Assembly: GCA_013298375.1 (NCBI GenBank)
Contig: JAAFHM010000224.1
Span: 1 to 7,622, forward strand
DNA length: 7,622 bases
Reading direction: 5' to 3'
Source of the DNA: Ignavibacteria bacterium
GTDB lineage: Bacteria > Bacteroidota > Ignavibacteria > Kapaibacteriales > UBA4661
Part shown: in pieces, positions 1 through 6,325 of the stretch
Layout: every line of letters begins with the position of its first letter
How positions within the stretch are numbered: position 1 is the stretch's first letter
Program-made: the position numbers and the translations under genes
Notes under the pieces: generated by a model
Told to the model about the DNA's origin: nothing
The model's input: the letters and a program-made list of their open reading frames with translations, nothing else
The model's database searches: none

Positions 1-519
1 CGTCTTGCCAAGCACGTTCTGAAGAGAGATTGCGCTCCCAAAGTATTTTCTCGCAAGGTCTTCAGTAAGAACGATGGTATTCGGATTAGCAAGCGCACTC
101 TTGGCATCGCTAGCGATAAATTCCGAAGGGAAAAGTTGAAAATAGCCGTTGTCGGCATACATTACGCGCTTTTCTAGAAACTTTTTCTCACCATTTGTCA
201 GCAATGTCGAACCATTAGTATTAAACCGTACAGCCCGCTCTATTTCTGGCATCTCCGCCTTCAATGCAGCAGCAAGAGGAAACTGAGTATTGCACATTTG
301 CGTACTTGTGCCTTCGCTTTTGCGTGTAATCGTGGGCGTGATGCGGTAGATGCGCTCTGCATTCGGCGTATCTTTGTCGAAGCTCATTTCCTCGCGTACA
401 AACAGCGCGAGAACAAGGCAACACGCCATGCCGACGGCGAGACCGATGATATTGATTGCGGAGTAACTTTTTTGCCGAAGAAGGCTTCGGAGCGCGATTT
501 TGAGGTAATTAGAAAACAT
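1..519 (-). CDS. ABC transporter permease, MacB/FtsX type, N-terminal part (cut by left window edge)
   Basis: Reading down from the ATG at 519-517, the frame stays open for 173 codons to base 1, so only the N-terminal part of the gene is present. The protein starts MFSNYLKIALRSLLRQK, followed by one membrane segment (about residues 18-42) and the typical V/R-E-E-M-S-F-D stretch leading into a periplasmic MacB-like domain (...AERIYRIT..., ...VLTEDLARKYFG..., ...NVLGKT). This is the architecture of the large two-FtsX-domain permeases, of which a complete copy lies at 3095-5479; the two N-termini align along this whole length. By family knowledge it is an inner-membrane subunit of an ABC transporter or mechanotransmission complex. 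The substrate cannot be deduced. No ATPase gene is visible nearby. The start is chosen by alignment with the paralogues; the Shine-Dalgarno sequence is weak. Confidence 0.88.
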   Translation of the reverse strand, partial: MFSNYLKIALRSLLRQKSYSAINIIGLAVGMACCLVLALFVREEMSFDKDTPNAERIYRITPTITRKSEGTSTQMCNTQFPLAAALKAEMPEIERAVRFNTNGSTLLTNGEKKFLEKRVMYADNGYFQLFPSEFIASDAKSALANPNTIVLTEDLARKYFGSAISLQNVLGKT

Positions 520-562
520 ATCTCATCCCAAATAATAGTGAATACTTTTTTGGAAATATCCG

Positions 563-591
563 CCAAGATATGTGCCAATTTACCAATGCAA
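563..591 (-). promoter_or_regulatory. Possible Bacteroidota-type promoter for the left permease
   Basis: On the minus strand, TTG (591-589) is followed after 18 nt by TATCTTGG (570-563), one mismatch from the TAnnTTTG -7 consensus of Bacteroidota. It lies about 43 nt upstream of the permease ATG. The -7 match has the same G-for-T deviation as the leader of the third Uma2-like gene. It is a single instance of a short, degenerate motif, so support is weak. Confidence 0.3.
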
Positions 592-636
592 GATTTCATG
601 CGCTTTTGGGGATTATTCTATTGATTGGCATAAAAA

Positions 637-681
637 AAACTGTCCGCACGTGAACAAAAAATGTTCATTTGCGGACAGTTT
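637..681 (-). terminator. Rho-independent terminator downstream of the small unknown gene
   Basis: Two 20-nt arms, 637-656 and 662-681, pair at 18 of 20 positions around a 5-nt A/T loop. The stem includes the perfect core AAACTGTCCGCA. On the minus strand the stem is followed by a run of eight T (639-632). It begins about 19 nt after the TAG stop of the gene ending at 700, so it terminates that minus-strand transcript and separates it from the permease that starts at 519. Confidence 0.88.
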
Positions 682-699
682 GTTATCTCAATGACTCTC

Positions 700-957
700 C
701 TAACGTTTCTTGCGAAAGGTAATAGCGATGCGGTCTTCATCGACGGGAGAAATTTGGAAGGTATCCCAATTGGAATCGTATTCGGCAAGAATATTGCGAA
801 TGCAATTTGCTCTGAGCATTGCTGGATAGCCATAATCGTGAAGGTTAAAAAACTCCACACGGTACTGGAAATCAAGCGTTGCGCCGTTGACTTTCACAGA
901 AATTTCCACGTTTTGGTTTTCTGTTGGCGCGGGTAGGTGGACGGAAAAAGCGTTCAT
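700..957 (-). CDS. Small hypothetical protein (85 aa)
   Basis: I do not recognise this family. The frame is open from an upstream ATG at 987, but the internal ATG at 957 is preferred: a GAGG stretch precedes it by about 7 nt, and a TATAAT-like sequence (998-993, minus strand) would start transcription close to the upstream ATG. The 85-residue product begins MNAFSVHLPAPTENQ, has no signal peptide or membrane segment, and is rich in charged and aromatic residues. Its pattern suggests strands followed by a helix (…VEISVKVNG…, …AMLRANCIRNILAEYD…), ending in a basic tail TFRKKR. It is followed by a strong intrinsic terminator, which supports a real, separately transcribed gene. It lies between the barrel-protein gene and the left permease on the same strand. 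Alternative: a 95-aa version starting at 987. Confidence 0.68.
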   Translation of the reverse strand: MNAFSVHLPAPTENQNVEISVKVNGATLDFQYRVEFFNLHDYGYPAMLRANCIRNILAEYDSNWDTFQISPVDEDRIAITFRKKR

Positions 958-992
958 ACAATACCTCGTTTCAGTAAAAAAGGACATCAGTA

Positions 993-998
993 ATTATA
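993..998 (-). promoter_or_regulatory. Possible -10-like element (TATAAT) for the small gene
   Basis: TATAAT on the minus strand lies 5 nt upstream of the ATG at 987 and 35 nt upstream of the ATG at 957. No convincing -33/-35 partner was found. Its position is the main argument for the internal start. It may be chance in AT-rich spacer DNA. Confidence 0.25.
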
Positions 999-1050
999 GG
1001 TAAAAAGGCAATAGTAGTCATCAGAGGAGCAAGATTCATCTCAGTTTTTG

Positions 1051-2352
1051 TCAATTAAAAATCCGTGCCGGAAACATGACAAATTGGATGAAATTAAACT
1101 CAAAATTTGTCAGCGCAACCGTGCTGCCACGCACAGTCATCGTTGCTCCGGGCGTGTAACGTAGATTCGTGCGAAGTAGCCACCAATCTACATCCGATGG
1201 GCGAATGTCCCAACCAAAGGTAAGACCCGGCAGCCACTTGGTTTCAAACTGCTCCCATGCAGAGTTCGTTCCATCCTGCTCTGCATACCGCATAGCATCT
1301 CGCCCGAAATGCACACCCACAAACGGGATAAAACCGTTCCAGTTTACAAGATTTTTATTGACCTCCAATGCCACCGAAAAGCGCGTCTGCTGCTGGCGCA
1401 AACCAAAAGCGCTCACGCCTGCGTTCATGTTGCGGAGAATGAGGTTTGCACTAAGTTCCAAGTCGGAAAAAAAGTATCCAATTCCCATATCCGCAAAAAA
1501 AGCACCATTGACCACAGGAGACGCAAAAGGGTACTTTTCCTGCGTGTATGCTGACCCTGCGCCAACAACGAATCCTCCTGATGGTCCGACGGCGAGCGTA
1601 AAGGTACTCATCGCGCCTCTGCTCGTCAAATCTTCTTTGCGCTTGGCGGCAAGACCGCTTTGGTCGTATTTTTCAATAGGCAATGTCGTGTCAAAAACAT
1701 ACTTCAAACCCAGTGTTAATGCCGTTGGCGGGATATCCATTTCTGCTGATTGAGTGCGGGTGTACCACTGGCGGAGTTTGGTGTCAAAAATGTACCGCGC
1801 ACCTGCTTCAATGATAAAATTATCCCACTGAAAGGATACACCACCTAGTGCTGCAAGGCGCATGAGATCTATATCCGCCGAATTTCCAATATCGGTATTT
1901 GTTTGGGCATAATCGCCAGCCGACCACGCCACACCGAGATAGGGGCGAAGCGCGTTTTTTTCCAAGCGCCAAGGGTAAATCTTCGCACCCGTTTCTACGC
2001 CGCTATTGTAGCTGTACCGAGTATTTCCGGCTTGAGATCTGATTCCGCCTAACTCGAAAGCGACATAGAAATCTGCGTGTCCCCAAAAGTGCATTCCGCC
2101 CCAGTGAACACGCGGTGAAAAGCGAGAAGAGAGTGAATTTGACCGCGTACTTCCGCCGTCAACGTAATTAAAATATCCGCCCGATGGCTGCCACTGCCCT
2201 TCCGCACTAAAATACATTTGCGCAAAACGGTGCTTTGTGTCGCCACCCTCAATATAAGGCTGGGCGCAAAGCGTATTCAAACCTAGCATGGCGGTAAAAA
2301 AGAGAAGACAAAAAATAGAAATGCGAGAGTATGGTGATTGATGAAGATTCAT
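1051..2352 (-). CDS. Secreted outer-membrane beta-barrel protein with two barrel-like halves (433 aa)
   Basis: The product starts MNLHQSPYSRISIFCLLFF, a short basic N-region plus hydrophobic core, with probable signal peptidase I cleavage after residue 30 (TLCA|QPY). The rest alternates polar and hydrophobic/aromatic residues with Gly-rich turns, as in outer-membrane barrels, and ends in strand-like FEFNFIQFVMFPARIFN. Two halves look related: RPYLGVAWSAG (136-146) with FIPFVGVHFGRD (341-352), and GGVSFQWD (170-177) with GLTFGWD (376-382), separated by a charged linker around 229-246 (KYDQSGLAAKRKEDLTSRG). This suggests an internal duplication of an OmpA-like small barrel domain. The ATG at 2352 is preferred because the signal peptide starts there; the frame runs further to a GTG at 2442, but that lies in a transposon target duplication. 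No terminator was seen after the TGA at 1051. Function is unknown; porin, adhesin or structural roles are all possible. Confidence 0.85.
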   Translation of the reverse strand: MNLHQSPYSRISIFCLLFFTAMLGLNTLCAQPYIEGGDTKHRFAQMYFSAEGQWQPSGGYFNYVDGGSTRSNSLSSRFSPRVHWGGMHFWGHADFYVAFELGGIRSQAGNTRYSYNSGVETGAKIYPWRLEKNALRPYLGVAWSAGDYAQTNTDIGNSADIDLMRLAALGGVSFQWDNFIIEAGARYIFDTKLRQWYTRTQSAEMDIPPTALTLGLKYVFDTTLPIEKYDQSGLAAKRKEDLTSRGAMSTFTLAVGPSGGFVVGAGSAYTQEKYPFASPVVNGAFFADMGIGYFFSDLELSANLILRNMNAGVSAFGLRQQQTRFSVALEVNKNLVNWNGFIPFVGVHFGRDAMRYAEQDGTNSAWEQFETKWLPGLTFGWDIRPSDVDWWLLRTNLRYTPGATMTVRGSTVALTNFEFNFIQFVMFPARIFN

Positions 2353-2432
2353 GATAAACAGAAAATGGTAGTGGAAAACAGTGACGGACAATGAAAAACA
2401 ATCTCGCGTTTTTTTTGTGGAATGTTGAGATT

Positions 2433-2442
2433 GCTCCCACAC
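2433..2442. repeat. Left 10-bp target-site duplication of the MITE-like element
   Basis: GCTCCCACAC directly abuts the left end of the 2443-2578 element and is repeated exactly at 2579-2588. The bases immediately outside differ (T at 2432 against A at 2578; T at 2443 against A at 2589), so the duplication is exactly 10 bp. Confidence 0.85.
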
Positions 2443-2578
2443 TAGGGCAATCGCATGAAAATTTCAAACCCGCATCAAATCAGCATTCCACTATCATCAG
2501 TGTTTGTCGTTTAATGTGTAGAGACAAGGCAATGCCTTGTCTCTACGGCATAGATTTTTTTTTCACGCGATTGCCCTA
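2443..2578. mobile_element. MITE-like non-autonomous insertion element, 136 bp
   Basis: The element begins TAGGGCAATCGCATGAAAA and its other end, read on the opposite strand, is TAGGGCAATCGCGTGAAAA: 19-bp terminal inverted repeats with one mismatch. It is bracketed by perfect 10-bp direct repeats, the hallmark of transposition. At 136 bp it can encode no transposase, so it must have been mobilised in trans. The TIR start and the 10-bp duplication are compatible with ISAs1-like or IS4-like transposases, but this assignment is from memory and weak. It sits in the roughly 310-bp divergent gap between the barrel-protein gene and the first Uma2-like gene. It contains a perfect palindrome (2518-2546). 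Confidence 0.82.
2518..2546. repeat. Perfect palindrome/hairpin inside the MITE (14-bp arms)
   Basis: GTAGAGACAAGGCA (2518-2531) pairs perfectly with TGCCTTGTCTCTAC (2533-2546) around a single A, so transcription in either direction would give a 13-14 bp hairpin with a minimal loop. There is no T-run directly after the stem on the + strand; T-rich sequence follows at 2554-2563. From memory, hairpins beginning GTAGAGAC and ending GTCTCTAC are common dispersed repeats in cyanobacteria and some other phyla. That resemblance could not be searched. Confidence 0.85.
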
Positions 2579-2588
2579 GCTCCCACAC
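2579..2588. repeat. Right 10-bp target-site duplication of the MITE-like element
   Basis: This is an exact copy of the GCTCCCACAC at 2433-2442, directly abutting the right terminal inverted repeat. The leader sequence shared with the other Uma2-like units begins only a few bases further on, at about 2595. Confidence 0.85.
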
Positions 2589-2595
2589 ATAGCCA

Positions 2596-2627
2596 TTTTG
2601 ATAAATGGGTTTGAAAGTGTAGATTTG
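2596..2627 (+). promoter_or_regulatory. Bacteroidota-type promoter of Uma2-like gene 1
   Basis: TTTTG (2596-2600), a 19-nt spacer, then TAGATTTG (2620-2627), matching the TTTG / TAnnTTTG consensus. The same arrangement with the same spacer length occurs before the other two Uma2-like genes. Transcription would start near 2633, leaving a roughly 30-nt leader before the ATG at 2663. The MITE right end is 17 bp upstream of the TTTTG box. Confidence 0.62.
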
Positions 2628-2662
2628 TGAGATTCTGTTTTATTACATTGTTGGAAAATTCG

Positions 2663-3085
2663 ATGATTACTCGACAAGAGGCATTACTCATGGGTGCAAA
2701 TTCCCCAAAAGACCATCAGCGCATCATTTCAAGGCTTATCGTTGGTCTTGGAAATCTGTATTCAATGGGAAGTTTGAAATTAGAACCTTTTCCCGAAACA
2801 CCACTCGTTGACGGCGAGCCTAGCCCTGTACCTGATGTTTCCTTGTTTGACAACATCCTCTATGAAACGCCCGTGATTATCGAAGTAAACCACGCAGGCG
2901 GCATTAAATCTGACTTAAAAAAAATCCAAGCGTTGATTGATGAAGAAAACTACGGAATAGTCGAGGGTTTTATTTTTGATTACAAGCGCCAAGAATGGCA
3001 TAAATACAAGCTCGGCAAAGGTATGATCAAAGAACACCCTTCTTTCTGCGAAGCAATCAATCTTGATTTAGCTACCCTGCTCTAA
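2663..3085 (+). CDS. Uma2-like PD-(D/E)XK family protein, copy 1 (140 aa)
   Basis: This is a small putative nuclease of the Uma2 (DUF820) type. Visible family features are the His-Gln-Arg stretch (HQRII, 18-22), P57-D58 (PVPDV), E74 in a hydrophobic strand (VIIEV), then D84 and K86/K87 (SDLKKI) and Y97...E101-G-F...D106, which fit the D...E...K core of the PD-(D/E)XK fold. The C-terminal 15 residues PSFCEAINLDLATLL are identical in all three copies here. The start at 2663 (MITRQEA) is taken from the paralogues' MITLEEA; an in-frame GTG at 2627 overlaps the -7 promoter box and is rejected. The gene converges on the permease, with stop codons 9 bp apart. The family is usually annotated as endonuclease, but a biochemical role for this protein is not established. 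Confidence 0.82.
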   Translation: MITRQEALLMGANSPKDHQRIISRLIVGLGNLYSMGSLKLEPFPETPLVDGEPSPVPDVSLFDNILYETPVIIEVNHAGGIKSDLKKIQALIDEENYGIVEGFIFDYKRQEWHKYKLGKGMIKEHPSFCEAINLDLATLL

Positions 3086-3094
3086 GCCGCTTAC

Positions 3095-5479
3095 TTACTC
3101 GCTTCTGAGCGACTTCACCGGATTGGCTCGTGCCGACCGCCATGCTTCGGCAGCAACCGTCATAAACGCTATCACCACAGCCACCATGCCCGCACTGGCA
3201 AATACCCACCACGACAATTCCACTCGGTATGCAAAATCCTGAAGCCATTTCCCAGCAGCCCAGTATGCAAGAGGAGTTGCAAGGACAATGGCGATTCCAA
3301 CCAATTTCAAAAAATCTTTGCTGAGAAGTGCGATAATACTGACGACTGACGCGCCCAGAACCTTGCGAATACCGATTTCTTTTGTGCGCTGTTCGGTTGC
3401 AAGCAGCGTCAAACCAAGAAGCCCGATGGAGGAAATAAACATGGTGAAGGCTGCTGCAAGCGTCAAAATGGTACGCCAGCGTTCTTCAGCCTTGTAGCCT
3501 TGCACGTTCACATCGTGCTGAAAATGATATTGGAAAGGGCGAAGTGGGATAATTGCTCGGTATGTCTTTTCCACCAATGCAAGTGTTTGTGCGATATTTG
3601 CACCATTTAAGCGTAGTAAAAATTGCCCAAAAGGAAGTTCGCGCCCGAAGGTAAACAGTTGCGGTTGCACCGCGTTTTTAAGCGATCCAAAATGGTAATC
3701 CTTGATAACACCAATAATAGTAATCCGGCGCTCTTTGCCGTTCAAAAAATCAACCGTTTTTCCGACGGCATCATTCCACCCCGCAGCCCTAACGAATGCT
3801 TCATTGACAAGCACCGACTCGGTAGAATCGGAGGCAAAATTTGGTGAAAAATTACGCCCCTTTGCAAGGGTAACGCCCATTGTTCTGATAAAATCTTGGT
3901 CGATGTGTTCATAGACAATGCCGATTTCGCGGCTGTTTGCGCGGGCGGTTGTACCGAACTGAATATCGGTGCGAGGGGCGATAGATTCTACTCCGGAGAG
4001 CTTGCCAAATTCTGTTTTGTATAACTGCATTTTCTGCATATCCTGAGCATTTGGCACGTTCAAGACAAGAAGATTTCTATCGTTGTAGCCAACATCCTTC
4101 GTTGTAAGAAAATTGCATTGCTGATACACAACAAGCGTTCCCATTGCGAGTGTCGTCGCAATCACAAATTGCGCAACAATTAGGCTTTTAGCAACTGCAC
4201 CACGCTTCACGAGAATTGTCCGAGCAAACAGTGTTTCTGCGGGTTCTAGGCGCGAAATAAGGATTGCTGGATAGAGTCCCGCAAGAAATGCTGTTCCCAC
4301 AAGAACACCGATAAAACTGAGAACAAGTGTCGTATCGGCAAGATACGCCAACGCAAGGTGCTTTCCAGAAACTTCATTAAACATCGGCAATACCAGCTCT
4401 GCAAGGCAAAAAGCCAGTGCGAAGGCAATAGCAGTTTGCACGAATGATTCGGTCAAAAACTGCATTGCTACTTGCTTCCGCGCCCCACCAATAACTTTTC
4501 GGATACCAATTTCTTTGCTTCTGCGGAGCGATTGCCCGATGGAAAGATTGATAAAATTGATACACGCCAGAGCAAGCATGACAAGCGCAATACCGCCCAG
4601 AATCAAGGAATAAAGCGGGTTACTGCGTCTTGCCGTTCCTTCTTCGGCGACATTGGCATCCAAGTGAATAGCGGTCATTGGTTGCAGACCCCAGACAAAT
4701 TCACCCTTCCAGCCGCTCTTGCGCTCCATGGCGATTTCTTTCTCTGCTTTTTCGCGGTAAATTCGCTCCATTGCAGAGGTGACGGTTGCAAGGTTTGCAT
4801 TCGGCGAAAGGCGGAAATAGGTGCTGTACGAGAGCATGAGCCACGTTGGGTCGTTGTCCTTTTGCGCATAAAATTGGAACGGAAGAAGAACACCGAATTG
4901 TATAGAAGAGTTTTCTGGAGGATTTTTCGCAACACCAGATATGATGAACGATTCAAGGCTTCTTCCTACCTCAATCTCTATACGCTTTCCAAGAACATTC
5001 GTCGTTCCAAAATACTTCATGGCAATTTCTTCTGTAACAACAGCCGACTGCAAGCCCGATAAAACCTTGCTTGCATCGCCTGAAACTAGAGAGAATGCAA
5101 AAACGCGAAAAAAATTATTATCCACCCAAGAGAACTTTTCATTAAACACCGTATTACCAATTTTCAGCAAGGATTCTCGCTCTCTGACCCGCACAAAATC
5201 TTGAATCTCCGGTATTCCCTCTTTGAAGGACGGACCATGAACCATCGAAGCAAGCCCCATCACTTCTCGCTTGCCTTCGCGCTCGCCAACGTCGCACGTC
5301 AAGCGATAGAGATGTTCCTTGTTGGCGTGGAAGCGGTCAAAACTGAGTTCGTCCTTGATGTACATAACCATCAAAAGGCAGCACGCTAGACCAATGCTCA
5401 AGCCGACAATGCTGATTGCAGTAAAGATTTTGCGCCGCAGAAGATTTCGGAGCGCGATTGTGAAGTAGCTTTGAAGCAT
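3095..5479 (-). CDS. Complete ABC transporter permease, MacB/FtsX type with two FtsX domains (794 aa)
   Basis: The protein has a TM segment (about 20-41), a periplasmic MacB-like domain (about 45-285) and a first FtsX domain with three TMs (about 289-312, 343-363, 383-405), where EIGIRKVIGG (323-332) follows the first. A fifth TM (about 432-453) precedes a second periplasmic domain (about 455-668). A second FtsX domain follows with TMs near 672-693, 722-740 and 757-778, where EIGIRKVLGA (701-710) follows the first. This eight-TM duplicated layout and about 800 residues is standard for Bacteroidota-type ABC permeases related to MacB/LolC; such proteins pair with a separate ATPase, not seen here. 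The substrate is unknown. The start MLQSYFTIALRNLLRRK matches the paralogues. It is divergent from Uma2-like gene 2 (67-bp gap) and convergent with gene 1 (9 bp). Confidence 0.93.
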   Translation of the reverse strand: MLQSYFTIALRNLLRRKIFTAISIVGLSIGLACCLLMVMYIKDELSFDRFHANKEHLYRLTCDVGEREGKREVMGLASMVHGPSFKEGIPEIQDFVRVRERESLLKIGNTVFNEKFSWVDNNFFRVFAFSLVSGDASKVLSGLQSAVVTEEIAMKYFGTTNVLGKRIEIEVGRSLESFIISGVAKNPPENSSIQFGVLLPFQFYAQKDNDPTWLMLSYSTYFRLSPNANLATVTSAMERIYREKAEKEIAMERKSGWKGEFVWGLQPMTAIHLDANVAEEGTARRSNPLYSLILGGIALVMLALACINFINLSIGQSLRRSKEIGIRKVIGGARKQVAMQFLTESFVQTAIAFALAFCLAELVLPMFNEVSGKHLALAYLADTTLVLSFIGVLVGTAFLAGLYPAILISRLEPAETLFARTILVKRGAVAKSLIVAQFVIATTLAMGTLVVYQQCNFLTTKDVGYNDRNLLVLNVPNAQDMQKMQLYKTEFGKLSGVESIAPRTDIQFGTTARANSREIGIVYEHIDQDFIRTMGVTLAKGRNFSPNFASDSTESVLVNEAFVRAAGWNDAVGKTVDFLNGKERRITIIGVIKDYHFGSLKNAVQPQLFTFGRELPFGQFLLRLNGANIAQTLALVEKTYRAIIPLRPFQYHFQHDVNVQGYKAEERWRTILTLAAAFTMFISSIGLLGLTLLATEQRTKEIGIRKVLGASVVSIIALLSKDFLKLVGIAIVLATPLAYWAAGKWLQDFAYRVELSWWVFASAGMVAVVIAFMTVAAEAWRSARANPVKSLRSE

Positions 5480-5484
5480 GATTG

Positions 5485-5516
5485 TTTTGATAAATAGGTT
5501 TGAAATGGTAGATTTG
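5485..5516 (+). promoter_or_regulatory. Bacteroidota-type promoter of Uma2-like gene 2
   Basis: TTTTG (5485-5489), a 19-nt spacer, then TAGATTTG (5509-5516). Both boxes and most of the spacer match the leader of copy 1 (TTTTGATAAAT, GGTTTGAAA). The -7 box ends 30 nt before the ATG at 5547. It lies within the 67-bp gap shared with the divergent permease start; I see no equally good motif facing the permease. Confidence 0.62.
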
Positions 5517-5546
5517 CAATTATGTTCAACTAAACTTTTGAGAATT

Positions 5547-5972
5547 ATGATTACCCTTGAAGAAGCGCTTATTATGGGAACAAATGCCCCAAAACCGCAT
5601 CAACGCATCATTACAAACCTTACTGCCGAATTAGTTTTTTTGTATAAAAAGCAACGTACAATTACGCTAGAGCCACTTTCGGAAACGATGCTGAATGAAG
5701 CGCAGACAAGCCCAACACCCGATATCATCTTATTTGATAACGAGGCAGATGAAACTCCCGTTATTATTGAGATTAACCATACTTCCGGCGTAAAATCTGA
5801 CATAAAAAAAGTACAGCAGCTTATTGATGCTCAAGATTACGGTATTCGAGAAGGATTTGTTTATGATTACAAACGCAACGAGTGGCATAAATACAAACTC
5901 GGCGAAGGGATAATCAGCGATAAACCTTCCTTTTGCGAAGCAATCAATCTTGATTTAGCCACCTTGCTTTAA
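5547..5972 (+). CDS. Uma2-like PD-(D/E)XK family protein, copy 2 (141 aa)
   Basis: This is a paralogue of the proteins at 2663 and 6326. Core residues are retained: HQRII (18-22), P58-D59, E75 in VIIEI, D85 and K87/K88, Y98...E102-G-F-V-Y-D, and the tail KPSFCEAINLDLATLL. It is one residue longer than the other copies through an insertion in the variable segment around residues 30-56. The start at 5547 (MITLEEA) is set by alignment; the frame is open upstream to 5478, but that region contains the promoter. A three-codon reading frame (ATG TTC AAC TAA at 5522) precedes it in the leader, probably by chance. The last 54 bases belong to a 120-bp perfect repeat shared with copy 3. The stop is 9 bp from that of the permease remnant. 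Confidence 0.82.
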   Translation: MITLEEALIMGTNAPKPHQRIITNLTAELVFLYKKQRTITLEPLSETMLNEAQTSPTPDIILFDNEADETPVIIEINHTSGVKSDIKKVQQLIDAQDYGIREGFVYDYKRNEWHKYKLGEGIISDKPSFCEAINLDLATLL

Positions 5973-6038
5973 TACTCTCCATTACTCACTTCTGAGAGAT
6001 TGTACAGGATTCACCTGTGCAGCCCGCCATGCCTGCCC
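5919..6038. repeat. 120-bp perfect direct repeat, copy A
   Basis: This segment is identical, base for base by eye, to 6695-6814 (constant offset 776). It covers the end of Uma2-like gene 2, the 9-bp gap and the 3' end of the permease remnant. Similarity continues less perfectly to about 6128 (roughly 79 of the next 90 bases), where the remnant's internal deletion begins. Confidence 0.9.
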
Positions 6039-6259
6039 CGCAACAGTGATAAATGCTATCACCACAGCCGCCGCGCCCGCACTGGCAAACACCCACCATG
6101 AGAGTTCCACCCGATACGCAAAATCTTGTTCATCCACCACATAAAGCGCGATAAGAGCACAAACGCTGATTCCAAGGGCAAGTCCGACGATATTGATTGC
6201 GGAGTACCCTTTTTGCCTAAAAAGACTTCGGGGGCGATTTTAAGGTAATTTTGTAACAT
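5982..6259 (-). pseudogene. Remnant of an FtsX/MacB permease: both ends kept, interior deleted, one frameshift
   Basis: The 278-bp remnant starts with ATG at 6259 (MLQNYLKIA), like the intact permeases, then loses one base in the C-run at 6234-6230 (minus strand GCCCCCGAAG against GCGCTCCGAAG in paralogues). With that base restored the frame reads RSLFRQKGYSAINIVGLALG, then a membrane segment ending ALYVVDE, then jumps at about 6126-6131 directly to QDFAYRVELSWWVFASAG and the normal C-terminus ...NPVQSLRSE, TAA at 5982. Compared with the 794-aa copy, about 700 codons are missing between the first membrane segment and the last one. Its last 48 residues differ from the right-hand permease by one residue. 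It cannot encode a functional permease; unrepaired, the reading frame gives 66 unrelated residues. Confidence 0.92.
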
Positions 6260-6263
6260 GGTT

Positions 6264-6295
6264 TTTTGCCAAATTCTTGAGAAGTAGTAGATTGG
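6264..6295 (+). promoter_or_regulatory. Bacteroidota-type promoter of Uma2-like gene 3
   Basis: TTTTG (6264-6268), a 19-nt spacer, then TAGATTGG (6288-6295), one mismatch from TAnnTTTG. The sequence between the boxes differs from copies 1 and 2, but box order, spacing and the roughly 30-nt distance to the ATG are the same. It lies in the 66-bp gap facing the permease remnant. Confidence 0.52.
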
Positions 6296-6325
6296 TGATT
6301 ATGTTCAACCAACTTTTTGAAAACT

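Noticed and set aside
1169..1753. Long open frame on the + strand opposite the barrel-protein gene
   Set aside because: It is a shadow of the minus-strand gene: Ser/Pro/Arg-rich low-quality sequence with no recognisable family feature.
2353..2442. N-terminal extension of the barrel-protein gene to a GTG at 2442
   Set aside because: The extra 30 residues would precede a normal signal peptide, and the GTG lies in the transposon target duplication. The ATG at 2352 gives a standard signal sequence.
2627..2662. Upstream GTG start for Uma2-like gene 1
   Set aside because: It overlaps the -7 promoter box and the paralogues begin at the position equivalent to 2663.
4472..5062. 196-codon open frame on the + strand inside the complete permease
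   Set aside because: The opposite strand encodes a well-conserved permease domain there, and this frame resembles no protein I know.
6001..6021. Small inverted repeat TGTACAGG / CCTGTGCA as a terminator between convergent genes
   Set aside because: It is short and imperfect, has no T-run and lies within permease coding sequence (VNPVQSL); the same sequence recurs in the right-hand permease only because of the duplication.
6059..6259. 66-aa open frame as a small real gene
   Set aside because: It begins as a permease N-terminus and continues out of frame after a one-base loss; it is a decayed permease, not a new protein.
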